From Halorubellus sp034808145 (GTDB lineage Archaea > Halobacteriota > Halobacteria > Halobacteriales > Natrialbaceae), in NCBI RefSeq assembly GCF_034808145.1, contig NZ_JAXHGM010000006.1, forward strand, positions 1 to 64,000: DNA of 64,000 bases. Reading direction: 5' to 3'. Under the pieces are notes generated by a model that ran no database searches, was not told the DNA's origin, and saw only the letters and a program-made list of their open reading frames with translations. Position 1 is the first letter of the stretch. The number at the start of each line of letters is the position of its first letter. The translations under genes were made by a program, and so were the position numbers. Of the stretch, positions 1 through 10,200 are shown piece by piece.

Positions 1-252
1 CTGAAATGCGCCGTCAGAAACATCGAACTTAGCGTCAGCGGCTCACACCTGTGAAATCACGCGTCTAAACAAGGCCCAATAGTGTGGGACAAGGAGTCGT
101 CCGTTTTCGTTCTTTACACGCACCCGGAGAGTCATACTTTGACGTCCGGGATAGGGGCTTTGAGGAATTGCTCAGCGACCGCTAAACGTCCTTGTTGACC
201 CTGATAGCGATGAGGATTTCATCTCAGCGATACGAATGGTCTCCCATCTTAC
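1..252. other. Left edge, no gene seen
   Basis: I see no convincing reading frame here and no tRNA-like fold. It lies downstream of the methyltransferase gene that ends at 253. Confidence 0.5.
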
Positions 253-1422
253 TTACGATTTTGAAACGCTCTCGGCTGGCCCAAGGTACTCGGTCTTGAC
301 GTTCCCCCCATCGCGGTAGACCCGGTACTTGTACGGGCCGTGGGGACACGACGAGCAGTTCTCCTTTCCACATGACACCTCTTTCGCGACGATCGTGCCG
401 TTGTGAGTGCGTCGTACCCCTGCAATCTGGTCTTCGTCGTCCACCACCTGCGAGACCTCCTCTTCGGGAACGAACTCGCGGTGAGTGGCCAGTTCGTGAG
501 CGTAGTCCCCAATCAACCGGAGTGTGGTCGGATCCTGTCTATCGACGGCGTCACGAATGTACTGGGCAACACCCTCCGGTGGCGACGGTGGGGTCGATTC
601 TTGTTCCTCTCCGTCATCAGTCGACGTATCGAGACGTTGCCTTGCCGTTGCGATGTATGACTGGTTTTGATCGAAGCCCACGTAGTCTCGTCCGGTCTGC
701 TTGGCGGCGACCGCGGTAGTTCCAGTCCCGACGAACGGGTCAAGAACCAAATCGCCGGCGAACGAGTACAGCGCGATCAGTCGCCGGGGCAGTTCCAGCG
801 GGAAGACCGCGGGGTGGTCGGTTTCCACATCCGGACTCGGTCGTGGGAGTTCCCAGACACTCTGTGCGTACTCACGCCATTCATCGTTCGTGAGTTTCGA
901 TGCCCTGCGTCGCTCGCTGTCTACGGGTGGGAGGTCACGCCGTTCGTGGTACTCTTCGGAGACGTACTTGCGGAAGACGAGGATGTACTCGTGGCGTTGG
1001 TTCACGGGGACGTTCGTCGGGTAGGGGTACGACCCGAGGAGCGCACCGTCTCCGTGCGACGTGTACTGATCTTTGATCCAGGCGAACTCGTCGAGGAAAT
1101 CGAAGCCAGCGTCTCGACATAGTTCCATGACGTGGCTCCGCAGCGGGACGCGTCGGTATCGGCCATCACCCTCAGAGTCGAAGGACGCTGCTATGTTGAT
1201 GCAGACTTTCCCGTCGGGTGCCGTCGCGCGGAACAGTTCCCTGATGACATCGTCCATCAACTCGCGCCACTCCGCGATTGGCCGTCTATCGTCACCAGCC
1301 TCGTCGTAGTCCTTGCCGAGGTTGTAGGGCGGGCTGGTGATCGTCAACTGTACGGTCTCGTCGGACAATTCCGACAGTCGACTGCCGGCATCGCCCACAA
1401 AGAGGCGGTTGCGAGGCGACAC
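253..1422 (-). CDS. Beta-class DNA methyltransferase (N4-cytosine/N6-adenine) with C-terminal Cys-rich tail
   Basis: A 389-aa site-specific DNA methyltransferase that would transfer a methyl group from S-adenosylmethionine to an exocyclic amino group of adenine or cytosine. The catalytic motif TSPPYNLG is at residues 29-36, and the SAM-binding motif DPFVGTGTT comes later at about 226-234. Catalytic motif before SAM motif is the beta-class order. The last 40 residues carry CGKENCSSCPHGPYKYR, which resembles the short DUF6788-type tail found on many archaeal proteins. The start is GTG. No restriction endonuclease is adjacent, so it is either an orphan or an accessory to the BREX locus that begins 1.5 kb away. 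The recognition sequence cannot be read from the sequence. Confidence 0.85.
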   Translation of the reverse strand: MSPRNRLFVGDAGSRLSELSDETVQLTITSPPYNLGKDYDEAGDDRRPIAEWRELMDDVIRELFRATAPDGKVCINIAASFDSEGDGRYRRVPLRSHVMELCRDAGFDFLDEFAWIKDQYTSHGDGALLGSYPYPTNVPVNQRHEYILVFRKYVSEEYHERRDLPPVDSERRRASKLTNDEWREYAQSVWELPRPSPDVETDHPAVFPLELPRRLIALYSFAGDLVLDPFVGTGTTAVAAKQTGRDYVGFDQNQSYIATARQRLDTSTDDGEEQESTPPSPPEGVAQYIRDAVDRQDPTTLRLIGDYAHELATHREFVPEEEVSQVVDDEDQIAGVRRTHNGTIVAKEVSCGKENCSSCPHGPYKYRVYRDGGNVKTEYLGPAESVSKS

Positions 1423-1493
1423 TTTACTATCGTCTCACAGCCGACGCCTATGAATGTATTTGACCGTCGCAATTGTCTCGACGGCGGCCAGTC

Positions 1494-2021
1494 TCAGGGC
1501 CTCCGGCCATCGTACGCTTCCTCGTGGTACGCCAGAACGTCGCGCACGCGTGCTTGCGACACCACCAGGGGGAGCGAATTGTGAGAGTGCCAGTTCTCGT
1601 CCGTGATGTCGCTCATCACCTTCGTTGCAGCCCGTGCAATATCCTCCCGTTGCTCTTCATCGTTGATGTTCCGTCGGATGAAATCAAACAGCGTGTACCA
1701 GTCTGCCCCATTCAGACCGAACGCCACGTATCGATTGCCGTGATCGACGATCGGGCGTCGCTCTGCTCCCTCGAACGCGTCATAGCTCTCCTGCACGCGT
1801 TCAAGCACGCGGTAGACTTGCGTGGGGTAGAACTCCAGTGCCTCTGCCTCGCGGTGCAGTCGACTCTGGGCGTGCTGGTGGTTCGCAATCACGTCGCGAA
1901 TGCTCGGGCGTGGGCTGGTCTCGTGGAATGCATCGTGCAGTGTTCGAGCGGGAATCCCATCTAGCAGTGTCTTCGTCGTCTCTGGCTTTGGAATGTCGGT
2001 TGCTTCGTCTCGGTCGTCCAT
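1494..2021 (-). CDS. Hypothetical haloarchaeal protein, 175 aa
   Basis: I do not recognise this family. The protein is acidic and soluble, with no membrane segment and no metal-binding cysteines. The middle part (YPTQVYRVLERVQESYDAFEG) looks helical. It is on the same strand as the downstream methyltransferase, 71 bp away, so co-transcription is possible. ATG start. The composition is typical of the host, which supports it being a real gene. Confidence 0.6.
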   Translation of the reverse strand: MDDRDEATDIPKPETTKTLLDGIPARTLHDAFHETSPRPSIRDVIANHQHAQSRLHREAEALEFYPTQVYRVLERVQESYDAFEGAERRPIVDHGNRYVAFGLNGADWYTLFDFIRRNINDEEQREDIARAATKVMSDITDENWHSHNSLPLVVSQARVRDVLAYHEEAYDGRRP

Positions 2022-2221
2022 TCGGAGCAGTCATGCGTCGAGGCAGTCCGGGCAATAACCATGTCGTCCGAGGGGTCTCCAATCGAACATTCCGACGGCA
2101 ACAACTACCCTGTATTGGCTTGATCATCGCCCTCTTGTTAACTTTCTCAGATCGAATTGGGGCGGTAGAGGCGATAAAGGCGCGAATCAGGTTGCTTTGG
2201 GCTAAGCAGCGCACCACGTCT

Positions 2222-2240
2222 ATGGTTTTAAGTTAACCAT
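2222..2240 (+). promoter_or_regulatory. TATA-like box inside an inverted repeat
   Basis: The bases ATGGTT (2222-2227) and AACCAT (2235-2240) form a perfect 6-bp inverted repeat around the TATA-like TTTTAAGTTA. It is centred about 27 bp before the ATG at 2258. This position fits a core promoter overlapped by an operator for a leaderless transcript. Confidence 0.4.
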
Positions 2241-2257
2241 CAATATGGAAGAGCGCA

Positions 2258-2830
2258 ATGTCGACAGAAGCCAACACCGCCAGCGTCGAGCGACTGAACA
2301 ACATCAAACGGCAACTCGAACGGATGGTCGAACGGAAGTGGACGCCGCTCCGTGAGAAGCACGACAGTGAGCCGATGGAAGTCCGGACTGATCGAGAGAC
2401 CATCCGCGTTGGGCACGTGAACAAGCTCTGGAGTTCGCTTCTTGGCGCGGACGTGATTCGGACGTTCGACAGCGGCTACTACGACTTTTGGAGCGGCACG
2501 ACGGTCAGCGTCCAGCCGATCTCCGCGTCAGAGTTCTACGAGGCTCCCGAAGGGATGAATGTGCGACGCGCGGCTGCCATCAGGGCGGTCGACGATACCG
2601 GTATTCACGTCCCCGTGATTTCCGATTCTGGGAACGCGGTGCGGCTGAAGTACTTCGAAACCGAGGAGGGGGCCCAACGGGCCGCCGCGGTGCTGAAAGA
2701 CCCCATCGAAACCACGTACGAAGAGATGTGGAACGGGGGTGTCGAGGAACTCGAAGTTCGAGAGGTTGAGGAGCCCCGTGAGTGGCTCGCCCCCGACTCG
2801 TGGTATTCGGTTCTCGTCCATTACGAGTGA
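2258..2830 (+). CDS. Hypothetical protein, 190 aa
   Basis: I do not recognise this family. The N-terminal 40 residues look helical and charged (VERLNNIKRQLERMVERKW). The rest is mixed alpha/beta with no cysteine motif or membrane segment. It reads toward the end of the BREX operon, so the two converge. A TATA-like element lies 27 bp before the ATG, supporting leaderless expression and this start. Its place at the end of the locus could make it a regulator or accessory factor, but nothing in the sequence shows that. Confidence 0.6.
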   Translation: MSTEANTASVERLNNIKRQLERMVERKWTPLREKHDSEPMEVRTDRETIRVGHVNKLWSSLLGADVIRTFDSGYYDFWSGTTVSVQPISASEFYEAPEGMNVRRAAAIRAVDDTGIHVPVISDSGNAVRLKYFETEEGAQRAAAVLKDPIETTYEEMWNGGVEELEVREVEEPREWLAPDSWYSVLVHYE

Positions 2831-2860
2831 CCGGGTGTCTCATCACGCCGAGGGACGCTT

Positions 2861-2998
2861 TCATTCGATCCCTCCACTGAGGAGGGTCTCTACCGTCACT
2901 TCGCTCGCCAAAATCTCTGCTGCGTCGATGTGGCTGATCTCTCCTTCGACGACATCTATTCGGATACGATAGAGCACGTCTATGGTGTATCGAGCCAT
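2861..2998 (-). CDS. Small ORF, 45 aa, last gene of the BREX operon
   Basis: A 45-codon frame starts with ATG at 2998 and ends with TGA at 2861, beginning 32 bp after the helicase stop. The product begins MARYTIDVLYRIRIDVVEGE and ends SGGIE. It is acidic, with alternating hydrophobic positions that suggest a small beta-alpha fold. The composition matches neighbouring real genes and the position fits operon read-through. No family is recognised. It could still be chance, since a frame this short is not strong evidence. Confidence 0.45.
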   Translation of the reverse strand: MARYTIDVLYRIRIDVVEGEISHIDAAEILASEVTVETLLSGGIE

Positions 2999-3030
2999 CC
3001 CGATGACGGATAGCGTACTGAGCCCTACTC

Positions 3031-5949
3031 CTACAGCGGTAGCGTGAAACAGTAATTCTCGACCTCGGGAGCTAGAGAAATGACCTGTTCACGACGCTTC
3101 AGCTCGTTCCGTCGCGTCTCAATCCGTTCTTCGAGCTTTTCGAGTCGTTCCCGCTGCCCGCGGATAGCGATGTTCATGTCTGAACCGGCCTCTGCCTTCC
3201 GTTCGTACTCCTCGATGAACGACTCGATTCGCTCTCGTTCGGCTTGCGCGTACTCGTCGAGATTCTGGAGTTCGCGACTCGTCTCCTCATGTCGACTCGC
3301 GACGAGATCGGATTTGATCTCGTTGACGCGAGCACTCACATATCGGTCTGCCGCCGATTGCATTTCTTCCTTCGCGTCAATCACCGTCCGAAGGGAATCA
3401 ATGTCGGGCTTCGCAGAGACTGTTTCCCCTTCGACGACTCGCTCCCCCAGCGCCTGCTGGGCGTCCCGCTGCTCAGCATCGACGAAAACGGGAATCGTCT
3501 CCTCTCGGATCACCTCTCCTGTGCCATCTTCGAAAGCGACTCGGTAGTTGTAGGTGATTCCTGGTGTGTCGACGAAGGGAAGCAGCTTCAGCCCGATTTG
3601 TCCTCGTTCGTCATCGAGGACACGAGCCATGAGGCGTTGGAGGACGTCGGTATCTGGGGCGAGATAGGTGATTCCCTCATGCTCCATAGCGAAGTCCCGG
3701 TCGAAGGTGAATGGGCCGAACGACGCATCGCCGTTTGGCGGCCGAACACCCTCCGGTAACTCAGCGTGGTAGAGGTTGGTGCCCTGCTTCTCGAACTCGC
3801 CCCCGAAAGTCGTGACTGCACGCTCGAAGAACTCCCGAATATCTCCTTGGCTGCCGTAGACGTCCTCGGAGTCATCGACGACCTCCTGGATTTGACGGCG
3901 ACTATCCGCGTCGAACGTGCTGGTTTCGACGAGGCTCCGCTCGTACCATTCTTCGAGCGTCCGCTGACGTTCCTCGATCATCTCCTCGAGTTCTTCTTTG
4001 GTCGCACTCGGTGGCTCGTCGTGCTGAATGGAATCCATTATCAGCGAGTCGACGTCGATGTCGTCCAGCATCCCCAACACGTCCGCCGTATTGCCGAGTT
4101 GCGAACGAATCTGTTCGACCTTGTTCTGGAGCATCTCGAAGATCTCGCTCTCACGGGTATCCTCGAAAAGGAAGTTCCAGACCTTGACCTCCTTGTCCTG
4201 CCCGTAACGATGGATGCGACCAATGCGCTGTTCGAGGCGGTTCGGATTCCACGGGAGTTCGTAGTTCGCCATGATGTGGCAGCTATGCTGGAGGTCGATT
4301 CCCTCGCTGGCAGCGTCAGTGGCGAACAATAGCCGGGATTGGCCGTGATTGAACTCGTCTTCGATGCGGGCCCGGTCTTCCTTGTCGACGTCGCCGTGGA
4401 TGACGAGAATCTCGTCGGCCCACGGTTCGTCCTGTACGAACTCGAGAAGATAGTCGAGCGTGTCTCGATACTCCGTGAACAAGAGGAGTTTCTCGTCGGG
4501 TTGCTCTTCGAGGAGCTGGCTGATGAACCGTCGTACTTTCTGGGCCTTCGAATCGACTGGGAGACTCTCTGCGAGTGCAACGAGGTCGCGAAGCGTCTCA
4601 ATCTCCTCCTGGAGCTGTTGGTCGTCCTGTGCGACAGTCAAGCCAGCAATCTCATCCTCCGCCTGTTGCTTGCCCTCCTCATCCAAGTCCTCGCCGTCGA
4701 GGTACGCCTCCGCCTCTTCGGAGAGACCATCTGCGGACGTCTCCTCGTCGAGTAAGTCGTTTAGCCGGCGGCGGAGTGTGGCGTGTATCGCGCCGACGCT
4801 GCTCACGAGACGCTTTTGCATCAGTGCCATCGCGAAGCCGACCGCTGGCTCGTTCAGTTGCTCCGAGCGATTGTAGACGTTCTTCACGTAGTCGGTGACG
4901 CCACGGTAGAACTGGCGTTCATTGTGGGTCATGCCGACCGAGATCGACTTCACCTCTCGGTCTGGGAAGACCCGATCGCCGTTCTCGTCGTAGATACCCT
5001 CCTTTCCACGACGCATCATCACCCGATCGACCGCCTCCTGCGTGAGTTCCCTGTCCTCAGCGACGAGGAACGGATCGACATACTCGACGAGAGAGCGGAA
5101 GGCTTCGCCTTTACCATCGTGGGGCGTCGCACTGAGCAGCAACAGCGAGTCAGAATTCCCTGCGACGACATCGACCATTTTTGCGGTCTTACTCGGAGAA
5201 TCGCCGCGCTTGGCAGCCTTGTGGGCCTCGTCAACTACGACGACGTCCCAGAACGCGTCCTGCAATGCGGGACGGAACTCCTCTTGGCGAAGGAAGGCCA
5301 TGCTCGTGACGAGCTGTTGCTGATCTTGGTTCCAGATGTTCGCCTCCTCACCGAGTCGTCGACGCTCACCTTCGACCCACGCTCGATCGGCAACAGTGAG
5401 ATCGACATCGAAGAAGCGATCCATGTCTCGAATCCACTTCTTCTGGAGGTGTGCGGGGACGACGAAGAGGACTCGATCGGCACGGTTGCGGGCGGATAGT
5501 TCCTTGAGTATGAGTCCCGCCTCGATGGTCTTCCCGAGTCCGACGTCGTCACCGATGAGTGCCCGCTGGCGGAGCTTCTGCATCACCCAGTTCACGCACG
5601 CCAGTTGGTAGGGTTCCAGCCTGACGAGCGAGTTTGAGATGCTCAGCAGTTGGCCCTGTTCGTGGGCGAGTTTGAGCTTCGTCGCCTGCGTGTGGAGGTC
5701 GAACCACCGGGCTGAGACCGCATCGTGGTCGGGGTGTAGTTCGTCGAGCTGCTGACCGGAGAACGATTCGAACTGGCTTCGATGGGGTTCGACAGTTACG
5801 TCGTCGAGGCAGACCGTTTTGACGCCTTCACCGTCGATGTACACTCGAAGGTACTCGATGTCGCCGACAGTCCGCGTGTGGATGACCTCCGCGGAACTGC
5901 CATTGAGAATCACCCGTTGGCCGGGCGAAAGTCCTGTAGTGTCCGTCAT
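3031..5949 (-). CDS. brxHII: BREX-type SNF2/DEAD helicase (BrxHII-like)
   Basis: A superfamily 2 helicase of 972 aa, the length expected for the BrxHII/DrmD group. The ATP-binding motif GDDVGLGKT is at residues 133-141, the Walker B/DEAH-type box VVDEAH at about 237-242, and motif III LLSATPHDG at about 273. Motifs V and VI are at about 555-595 (ATDAASEGIDLQ and QRIGRIHRYGQ). A charged coiled coil fills the C-terminus (RERLEKLEERIETRRNELKRR). The ATG at 5949 is preferred to the TTG one codon upstream. It follows the nuclease-like gene by 64 bp in the leftward operon. In BREX loci of this form the helicase is expected to act on DNA or on the assembled defence complex, and the exact role is not known. 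Confidence 0.88.
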   Translation of the reverse strand: MTDTTGLSPGQRVILNGSSAEVIHTRTVGDIEYLRVYIDGEGVKTVCLDDVTVEPHRSQFESFSGQQLDELHPDHDAVSARWFDLHTQATKLKLAHEQGQLLSISNSLVRLEPYQLACVNWVMQKLRQRALIGDDVGLGKTIEAGLILKELSARNRADRVLFVVPAHLQKKWIRDMDRFFDVDLTVADRAWVEGERRRLGEEANIWNQDQQQLVTSMAFLRQEEFRPALQDAFWDVVVVDEAHKAAKRGDSPSKTAKMVDVVAGNSDSLLLLSATPHDGKGEAFRSLVEYVDPFLVAEDRELTQEAVDRVMMRRGKEGIYDENGDRVFPDREVKSISVGMTHNERQFYRGVTDYVKNVYNRSEQLNEPAVGFAMALMQKRLVSSVGAIHATLRRRLNDLLDEETSADGLSEEAEAYLDGEDLDEEGKQQAEDEIAGLTVAQDDQQLQEEIETLRDLVALAESLPVDSKAQKVRRFISQLLEEQPDEKLLLFTEYRDTLDYLLEFVQDEPWADEILVIHGDVDKEDRARIEDEFNHGQSRLLFATDAASEGIDLQHSCHIMANYELPWNPNRLEQRIGRIHRYGQDKEVKVWNFLFEDTRESEIFEMLQNKVEQIRSQLGNTADVLGMLDDIDVDSLIMDSIQHDEPPSATKEELEEMIEERQRTLEEWYERSLVETSTFDADSRRQIQEVVDDSEDVYGSQGDIREFFERAVTTFGGEFEKQGTNLYHAELPEGVRPPNGDASFGPFTFDRDFAMEHEGITYLAPDTDVLQRLMARVLDDERGQIGLKLLPFVDTPGITYNYRVAFEDGTGEVIREETIPVFVDAEQRDAQQALGERVVEGETVSAKPDIDSLRTVIDAKEEMQSAADRYVSARVNEIKSDLVASRHEETSRELQNLDEYAQAERERIESFIEEYERKAEAGSDMNIAIRGQRERLEKLEERIETRRNELKRREQVISLAPEVENYCFTLPL

Positions 5950-6013
5950 CAAGTGATGGATGTGTTAACGAAGCATGGAATCATGAATCTTGTCGGCGGT
6001 GCCGTTTCTGAGT

Positions 6014-7285
6014 TCAGTGTGATTGTTCGAACGATCGGAGTGTCCGCTCGATCTGTGATTCGACGTGGTCGATCTCGTCGGCGTACGCGTTCGTGATAGC
6101 GGCGTACTGCTCAGGGATCCTTCCAGCGACGTTTCTGCTCTCGAACTGTTCGGAGTAGGTCTTCAGGAGCGATCCGTTGGCTGCTTCGTTGACGAGCGTT
6201 CGCTTTTCGCCTTCGACAAAGCGTGTCAGCACCGGCTTCATCACCTCGTCAGGGATGTCGTAATTACGTTCCTCGTGGAGGATTGGTTCGAACAATCCGC
6301 CGGCGAGATGGGGCACCTCTTGGAAGGATTCCGGAAGTTCAGCATCGCGACTCCGAGGCCGTTCGGCGAGGGCATCGTAGAACAGGGGCTGGAGATACTG
6401 CGAATAGAAGCTTCCACGAAACCGGTTGAGTCCGTGGTTGTGTTCACTCCATTGATCGTGAAGTGCGACATCCTCGAGGATGCCTCGATCGATCAGTAAC
6501 TGGAGATACGCCAGTCGGTCGACGAAGAGACCTGCGAAGGCGAGTTCGTCATCTTCGGTGGCAGACGCTGGCGATTCGAGCGAACCGACGAGATTCAATT
6601 CGAGTTTATCATACTCTCCGCCCCCAATCAACACTTCCAGATAGAGGTCGTAGAACTCGGAGAGTCCGCCGATTTCTCGACGAACGCCGTAGTGGTTGAG
6701 CGTTTGGTAGAAGTCACCCAATACACCGTCGACCGACTCATCAGAACGAATCTTCTCGGTGTAATTCACGAGACCACTGTCTCTGGCGATGCCTCGAATG
6801 GCCGGCGTGAGATCCTGCTCGGCAACGACGTCGACGAGGTCTGCTCGGCCGTGGTCATCTGCTTCGACCTCGTATATCGCCCAGCGGAAGCCGTCGGTTG
6901 CGATACCGTACTCGTACCGTTTCGAGTCGAGGTACTCTTCGATGTCTCCCTTCGCCTCGGCGAAGTTGTTGATCGACTTGTTCTCTCCGATGACGCGAGC
7001 CGCGAGGTTATCGATGCGGAAGTCGGGGCATTCGTTCTCGTCGCCGACCGGATAATATGGGCGAGGAGTGTATTCGAAGCCCAGCGTCTCCAAAGTCGGC
7101 CAGATTAGTGCGTCTTCGATGCACCGTTCGGGCTTCTGGCCGAGGTTTTTGCTCAATAGCGTGCCATCGCCCTCGACGATTTCATCGAGTCGCGACTCTT
7201 CCATCTGTGCGTCCAATACGGAGAGCAAACTGTCGATATGCTCTCTCATCTCCGAGATTCCGTCTTCAATTTCCTGCGAGGACAT
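6014..7285 (-). CDS. PD-(D/E)XK-like nuclease subunit resembling the N-terminal half of a type IIG enzyme
   Basis: A 423-aa protein. Residues about 75-120 read PDFRIDNLAARVIGENK followed by a helical stretch, the layout of the type I R-subunit/type IIG nuclease fold (D, then ExK). The region RGSFYSQYLQPLFYDAL and later VPHLAGGLFEP (about 295-335) matches the spacer seen between nuclease and methyltransferase domains in Eco57I-type type IIG enzymes, which usually reads YLNGGLFE. There is no methyltransferase domain: the protein stops where one would begin. It lies 9 bp after the pglX copy 1 stop, so it is in the same operon. It may be a nuclease partner for PglX, or an inactive nuclease-fold scaffold. 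The ExK pair is visible; activity is inferred. Confidence 0.65.
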   Translation of the reverse strand: MSSQEIEDGISEMREHIDSLLSVLDAQMEESRLDEIVEGDGTLLSKNLGQKPERCIEDALIWPTLETLGFEYTPRPYYPVGDENECPDFRIDNLAARVIGENKSINNFAEAKGDIEEYLDSKRYEYGIATDGFRWAIYEVEADDHGRADLVDVVAEQDLTPAIRGIARDSGLVNYTEKIRSDESVDGVLGDFYQTLNHYGVRREIGGLSEFYDLYLEVLIGGGEYDKLELNLVGSLESPASATEDDELAFAGLFVDRLAYLQLLIDRGILEDVALHDQWSEHNHGLNRFRGSFYSQYLQPLFYDALAERPRSRDAELPESFQEVPHLAGGLFEPILHEERNYDIPDEVMKPVLTRFVEGEKRTLVNEAANGSLLKTYSEQFESRNVAGRIPEQYAAITNAYADEIDHVESQIERTLRSFEQSH

Positions 7286-7294
7286 ATTGGATTT

Positions 7295-10200
7295 CTAAAT
7301 CACTTTGTCTTCAACGATTTCAGGGACGATATTCTTCTCCGCAAGTGGCGTAATGTTAATCGCGACGCCGTGCTTCTGGTTGGGTTGATAGCCAGCGGTC
7401 GTAATCTCCGACAACGCCCGATCTGACCAATCAGAGGGAATCTGCTTGTAGACCGTCTGGCAACGATCGTCGATTTCTTCGGCCAACGCTTTGAACTCCC
7501 ATAGCGACGGTAAATCATCGACATCTTCGACCTCTTCGTCGTCCGCGATTTGTTCGATGTACTCTTGGTCGATGATGGACGCGTCATCGATGCCCATCGC
7601 GAGCGAGGCGAGCATCCGTTCATCTTCGGTCAGATTGTCGAAGGGCTCTCCCTCCTCGTTCAGAAGGTCATCACCTTCGCGCTCGAAGTAGTAGGTCAGG
7701 AAGAGGATGCCCGTGCTGGAGTAGTGATCCGAGCCCTTGAGCCGCCAGTTGAAGTAGTCGAAGAGGTCGGCAAGATGGGCTTCGACCGAGTTGTCGTTTG
7801 GTTTGGCGTACTCCTTGCAGGCGTGTTCGAGCTCCTTGAGCGCATCGAGCCACTCATCGCGCCACTTGTCGACTTTGTCCCAGAATCCATCCGAGAACGT
7901 ATCTTGGAACCACTCTTCGCCGTTCAGTTCGCGGAGTCGTTCGAGCGTCTCGATGCGTTCAGCCGTCTCCTCACGGAACGTCGCTACCTTCGGGGCCAAC
8001 TCGTCGACGCGTTCGTGGGCGTCGGCGTCGAAGTTACGTTCATTCGTGGCACCGAGTTCTTGCAGTACTTCTTCGAGTTCGGCGATCTGTTCGAGGGCGC
8101 TCGAACAGAACTCGAACGTTTCGGTTGCTTCGGTACGGTCGCTCGTGGAGAGTGATTCGTCGGTGCGGCGCTGGTTCGCGGCCGACCGTCGCTTGCGGAG
8201 GTCGGCCTTCCGGGGTTCGAGATACTGGTTGCTCAGGCGGTCGAACAGGCTGGCGTCGAGTTGGTGGTAGTCGACGAAGCAGGCAAAGCCCTCGCCCTTC
8301 GCGTCGGCGAGCAGCCGTTCCGTGCTAAGCTTCCAGACGATGGGCGTGTTCTCCATCGTGTCGACGTGATACTTGAAAAGGCCGTTATTGATGAACGCCC
8401 GAAGGTTAGGGTACGCTTCATCACCCGCAGATTCGGCTCCAAGGATGTCGTCGATTTCAACGAGTCGGTCTTCGGCGTGTTCGCCGTACGTGTCTTCGAA
8501 CTGCTCGATGATGCGGTCGAGCATATTGGCTTGTTCATCCGACCCTTTCACCGGGATGATACCATCCGGTTCCTCGCGGACGGCTTCCATCGCAAAGTGG
8601 TGGACAAGATCTGTGACTTGTTCGTTGAGGTTCTCCGGGATTTGGGGGACTGATTCTGGGTCGGGGAAATCGCGGTCTTCAGGATCCTCTGCAGTCCGGA
8701 GGAAGATTTCTGTACGAATGACTTCACGAGATTCTGTTGAGAGTTCCAGCTCATCAAAAATCAACTGATCAATCTCATCAGAAAGACTTTCCAATCGCCT
8801 CTGACGCCGTAAACTTTCTACTGTAGATTCCCTTGCAACCTCTCTGACCTTCTCAGATGGCTGAACATGGCCCAGATTGGAGCCAATCAAACTATTTTCG
8901 TCACTTGGGTGGGAATGATCGTAGAAAAATTCGTTTTCAGACATCCCTAATAACAGGGTGGGTTTCACATAGTATGGGCTGACAGGGTTTGAAGCCTTGT
9001 TTTGAAGCATTGTCGAATATTGCTCCTTTGCAAGCTTGTCCAACCTGTCTAACGATTCCAACTCCGTTATCCAAGGTGCGGCACCAACCTCTCCTGCATT
9101 CCATTCACGCTCCCATGTCTGGGAGAGAAATATCGAATGATAAAGATCCGAATTTAGAATCGCCAACGTCTTCCAAAGGGAGATGTCGCTACGGGGGACA
9201 AGAAGCAGTCCTTTGAGACTAAACAGTCCAGAGGGGAAGTATCCGAATCGCCGTCCAGTTCGCTTGATATACGTCCACGTTAATCCTTCGTGACCGTACC
9301 ACTCTTCATTAGGATATCGAGTCTTATTCGGTGACCTTTTAACCTCTCTACCATCTTCCCCCCAGTTGATTGTGTCTAATACTTGGGGTATAACCCATGC
9401 ATCCGGCCCGCCGCTGGCTATCGGTTTGAATGTGTCTTCCTCATCAGTCTCCCAATGTTTTCTGTAAAACCGACTTTTGTTGCCAGACATAATCCCCAGC
9501 AATGCATGGAAGAACGATTCTCCGTCTACATCAGCTGTATCTGCATCAATCTTCGTTTCTCGGAGGTGCAACCTCCTGACGTCAGAGGGCGTAGAATAGC
9601 TTAGAGATGCGTTCGGTATATTATCGAACTGGGACAGCTCGGTAGTAAATAATCGCTTGACATCGTCCGGCTCATTTGAAATAGTGTTGACAAATTTGTT
9701 CTGCTTATCTTTTCTATCTACATCGTGAAGGCGAATGAAATCGCCAGAAGGTCTGCTGACAGACGATCTAACTACAGTAGCTACGGTCGGAACGGTAGCA
9801 TTATCCAAAATACCGTACCCGAATTCTGCTAAGAAGTCAAACCCACCTCTATCCCCGATGAAGTCTCTTCGAAATTCCTCAAACTGGTGACGATACATGA
9901 ACGATCGAGGAACAAGCATCCCAATTCTACCATTATCTCTTGTGAACCCCTCGCAAACTTCAAAGAAATTAATGTAATATTCAGGGGTGTACTCATAGTG
10001 GTCGTAAACGTAATTCTGAACCAAATCAGGCATGCGGTTTCGTGACCCATAAGGCGGATTCATCAGCGCCACATCATAATCCTGTGCCAGAACGTCTAGC
10101 AGTCGAACGAAGCTCCGCAAGTCCTGCGCTAAGAACGAGTCTTCCTCCTGATGTTGGTCTACCGCCTCACGCAAACTATGGAGAATCTGACCGAGTGTAT

